Source of the DNA: Candidatus Melainabacteria bacterium
Lineage (GTDB): Bacteria; Cyanobacteriota; Vampirovibrionia; Vampirovibrionales; JAJTHC01
Length of the DNA: 17,638 nucleotides
Assembly (NCBI GenBank): GCA_026389055.1
Contig: JAPLIO010000192.1
Coordinates: forward strand, 1 to 17,638
Direction of reading: 5' to 3'
Shown: positions 16,483 to 17,638 of the stretch, piece by piece
Position numbering within the stretch: the stretch's first letter is position 1
How the letters are laid out: every line of letters starts with the position of its first letter
The notes under the pieces: model-generated
What the model saw: the letters and a program-made list of their open reading frames with translations, nothing else
Told to the model about the DNA's origin: nothing
Databases searched by the model: none
Position numbers and translations under genes: made by a program

Positions 16483-16628
16483 AGGTGCTGTTGAAAATAG
16501 CGGGCTGGTGGTGCAGATTCTAGGAATGCGGAACGGACTGACGGGCGTGTAGACAAAACTACATAACCGAGGGAGTACCGCAAATGACAACGAAGATGCC
16601 CATCAGAGCGTTATTTTCAACAGTACCT
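16483..16628 (+). repeat. 146-bp inverted-repeat element with nested RNA-like fold
   Basis: The ends 16483-16502 and 16609-16628 pair over all 20 positions if the plus strand is RNA; the two DNA mismatches become G-U pairs (G16487-U16624, G16500-U16611). Nested inside are TGCGG/CCGCA (16527-16531 with 16578-16582), CGG/CCG (16534-16536 with 16567-16569) and GTGTAG-ACAAAA-CTACAT (16547-16564), again with one G-U. The element starts 6 nt after the pfk stop codon. Short ORFs across it are artefacts. It could be a dispersed mobile repeat, an mRNA 3' stabiliser or a structured RNA. Apart from this and the tRNA-Ala unit, 16477-16820 holds nothing else. Confidence 0.75.
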
Positions 16629-16648
16629 AGCGGATTTTTATAAAATGG

Positions 16649-16677
16649 TTGCAATAGTTGTTTGTTCTCGTTAATAT
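16649..16677 (+). promoter_or_regulatory. Putative promoter of tRNA-Ala
   Basis: TTGCAA (16649-16654) and TAATAT (16672-16677) are separated by 17 nt, placing the start about 7-8 nt before the tRNA 5' end. It begins 21 nt beyond the inverted-repeat element, so the tRNA need not depend on pfk read-through. Confidence 0.5.
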
Positions 16678-16691
16678 AGAAATCAAGCTAA

Positions 16692-16767
16692 GGGGGTTTG
16701 GCGCAGTTGGTAGCGCGTCTCAATGGCATTGAGAAGGCCAGCGGTTCGAATCCGCTAACCTCCACCA
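16692..16767 (+). tRNA. tRNA-Ala (anticodon GGC)
   Basis: Acceptor GGGGGTT pairs with AACCTCC and includes the G3-U70 wobble that identifies alanine tRNAs. The D arm is GCGC ... GCGC. The anticodon arm TCTCA-ATGGCAT-TGAGA gives GGC. The T arm contains GGTTCGAATCC. Discriminator A (16764) and encoded CCA (16765-16767) follow. Length is 76 nt. Confidence 0.97.
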
Positions 16768-16815
16768 TTAAAACCCGAAAGCCATTCATGTTAATGGCTT
16801 TCGGGTTTTAATTTT
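16768..16815 (+). terminator. Terminator of tRNA-Ala
   Basis: Perfect 18-bp stem (16768-16785 with 16794-16811), loop TCATGTTA, starting at the base after the CCA end and followed by TTTT. The symmetrical A/T flanks may let it work in both directions. Confidence 0.85.
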
Positions 16816-16820
16816 AAGAA

Positions 16821-16845
16821 CGCCCCCTGCTTGGGGGTTTAGGGC
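16821..16845 (+). repeat. GC-rich hairpin
   Basis: CCCCC-TGCTT-GGGGG (16823-16827 with 16833-16837, frame approximate to one base) followed by TTT, nested in CGCCC ... GGGCG. It may be a second terminator or a short palindromic repeat. Confidence 0.45.
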
Positions 16846-16990
16846 GAACCCGTATGGATGCTTTATTCAGGTAAGCCTTTTTAAAACCTCAAGTCGTTCA
16901 TTTTTTCGGCATTTCTATACCATGCCCTTATTTCAAAAGGCACGACTATGGCGGCAGCGTCATTTTTTATATTATGAAATGTGGTGTTTT

Positions 16991-17061
16991 GTCATCCTGA
17001 ACGAACGTAAAGAATCCCCTTAGACAAACACGGGAGATGTTTTGCCTTCGCTCAACATGAC
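16991..17061 (+). repeat. Dispersed 'GTCATCCTGA' type hairpin repeat
   Basis: GTCATCCTGAACGAA (from 16991) forms an imperfect stem with GCCTTCGCTCAACATGAC (17044-17061). One plus-strand reading frame spells VILNERKESP. This is the look of a repeat with GTCATCCTGA(G/A)CGAA arms that I know from intergenic regions of many unrelated bacteria, where it causes spurious small-protein calls. The rest of 16846-17110 has no gene I can support. Confidence 0.6.
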
Positions 17062-17088
17062 GTTATTCAACCTTTGAATTGATATTTA
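17061..17088 (-). repeat. Diverged solo copy of the TAATACCAATTCACAGGTT arm
   Basis: On the minus strand TAAATATCAATTCAAAGGTT continues as GAATAAC. Against the arm at 8222-8247 this matches about 21 of 25 positions plus a one-base insertion. It directly abuts the hairpin repeat ending at 17061. No opposite arm is recognisable nearby. Confidence 0.45.
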
Positions 17089-17110
17089 GGATAAAGATAA
17101 GCCCGTGTGT

Positions 17111-17638
17111 TTATGACCCAAACCAAGCCAGTGCCTGTTGTTCAAAATCCGAGGTGCTTTCAGCGAGATCAATTAGCTGGGTTAGCGTGAGTTGCTGGGG
17201 GTTTTGGTAGTTGAGTATTGATTCAATAATCGGAGGGGACAGAAGCGTTAAGGCGAGATACTTCTGTATTTTTCTTTTTCCTGATGCTTCGGAGCGGGTC
17301 ATGTCTTGAACGCTGACTCCCTGCTTCCATTGGGTTTTGTAATGCCACGCTAAGGAAAGTCCTTGAATCAACTGTTCATTCATCTCGTGAATCGATAGAA
17401 TCCGTTTGTTTCGATGCCCTCGTAAAGTGGTTTGTGCTTGATTGTTAATGAGGATGCTGGTGCTAAGAATGAGGGTTTTTTGATCCATGCTTAAAATTGC
17501 TTGAGGGGGCAATTTCAACTTACCGAGTGTCTCATCTAGGGTAAGATGGATTTCCAGTTTGCCGATATCTTTTTGTTTGGTATAAATCACTTTGGCAATG
17601 GATGATTTCAATGTGTCTGGAGTGAGGTTTAAAAAAGC
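17111..17638 (-). CDS. Probable serine site-specific recombinase, C-terminal part (5' end off window)
   Basis: The frame is open from the window edge: nine further sense codons (AFLNLTPDT) precede the first possible start (TTG 17611), so the gene almost surely begins outside. The visible 175 residues look like the C-terminal region of a large serine recombinase of the resolvase/invertase superfamily. A beta-rich stretch (KLEIHLTLDETLGKLKLP; ILSTSIL) precedes a helical tail: LIQGLSLAWHYKTQWKQGVS, then KYLALTLLSPPIIESIL, then QQLTLTQLIDLAE and QQALAWFG. That LTLL(S/A)P-x-I(V/I)E(A/S)IL ... LTL pattern is familiar from recombinase C-termini. The catalytic serine domain would lie outside, so activity cannot be judged. 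It would move or invert DNA. The tail pattern is the only basis; confidence is moderate. Confidence 0.6.
   Translation of the reverse strand, partial: AFLNLTPDTLKSSIAKVIYTKQKDIGKLEIHLTLDETLGKLKLPPQAILSMDQKTLILSTSILINNQAQTTLRGHRNKRILSIHEMNEQLIQGLSLAWHYKTQWKQGVSVQDMTRSEASGKRKIQKYLALTLLSPPIIESILNYQNPQQLTLTQLIDLAESTSDFEQQALAWFGS

Noticed and set aside
16290..16590. Minus-strand ORFs of 97 and 63 codons across the end of pfk
   Set aside because: They lie over the pfk coding strand and the inverted-repeat element and have no ribosome-binding site or recognisable protein.
16932..17033. Small plus-strand ORF from ATG CCC TTA TTT including VILNERKESP
   Set aside because: The peptide is a translation of a dispersed non-coding repeat and has no Shine-Dalgarno.

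Overview
The window comes from a bacterial chromosome of moderate G+C. It has ordinary bacterial genes, two tRNAs with encoded CCA ends, intrinsic terminators and sigma70-like promoters. The secretin-type export locus indicates a double-membrane (Gram-negative type) cell. A long-form 'group III' phosphofructokinase, an M55 D-aminopeptidase and a secretin locus together would fit a non-photosynthetic relative of Cyanobacteria (Vampirovibrionia/Melainabacteria) or a similar phylum, but no single gene here fixes the taxonomy and I hold that guess loosely.

Left part (1-6833, all minus strand): a type II secretion / type IV pilus machine read in the order GspC-like bitopic protein, GspD/PilQ secretin, GspE/PilB ATPase, GspF/PilC platform protein. 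The last runs off the left edge. The C-D-E-F order and a secretin without AMIN domains favour a T2SS-like apparatus. The secretin carries twelve tandem Gly-Ala-Gly-Gly units in a periplasmic loop. The ATPase gene sits behind a 265-bp gap that holds a hairpin and a promoter.

Middle (6834-11412): a divergent promoter region faces a two-gene plus-strand unit, a small YtxH-like membrane protein followed by an M55 D-aminopeptidase. These converge on a large AddB/RecB-type PD-(D/E)XK nuclease whose helicase half has lost the Walker A lysine. The two stop codons are separated exactly by a 133-bp inverted-repeat element.

11413-12010 has no large gene but is densely structured. A 27-codon hydrophobic minus-strand ORF has a textbook Shine-Dalgarno and its own terminator. 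It is overlapped by a plus-strand ORF with a perfect AGGAGG and a plus-strand terminator. The arrangement resembles a type I toxin-antitoxin locus and lies between two nuclease genes. It is my best candidate for something undescribed.

Right part (12011-17638): an A+T-rich membrane-anchored, coiled-coil Mrr-type restriction endonuclease; a metzincin protease whose stop codon is the first of 16 in-frame TAG codons; tRNA-Ser(UGA) with two terminators; phosphofructokinase; a second inverted-repeat element directly behind it; tRNA-Ala(GGC) with promoter and terminator; two dispersed-repeat hairpins; and the C-terminal part of a probable serine recombinase running off the right edge. Nuclease genes, a recombinase and several dispersed repeats make 8115-17638 look like a flexible part of the chromosome, while the left part looks like a stable housekeeping locus.
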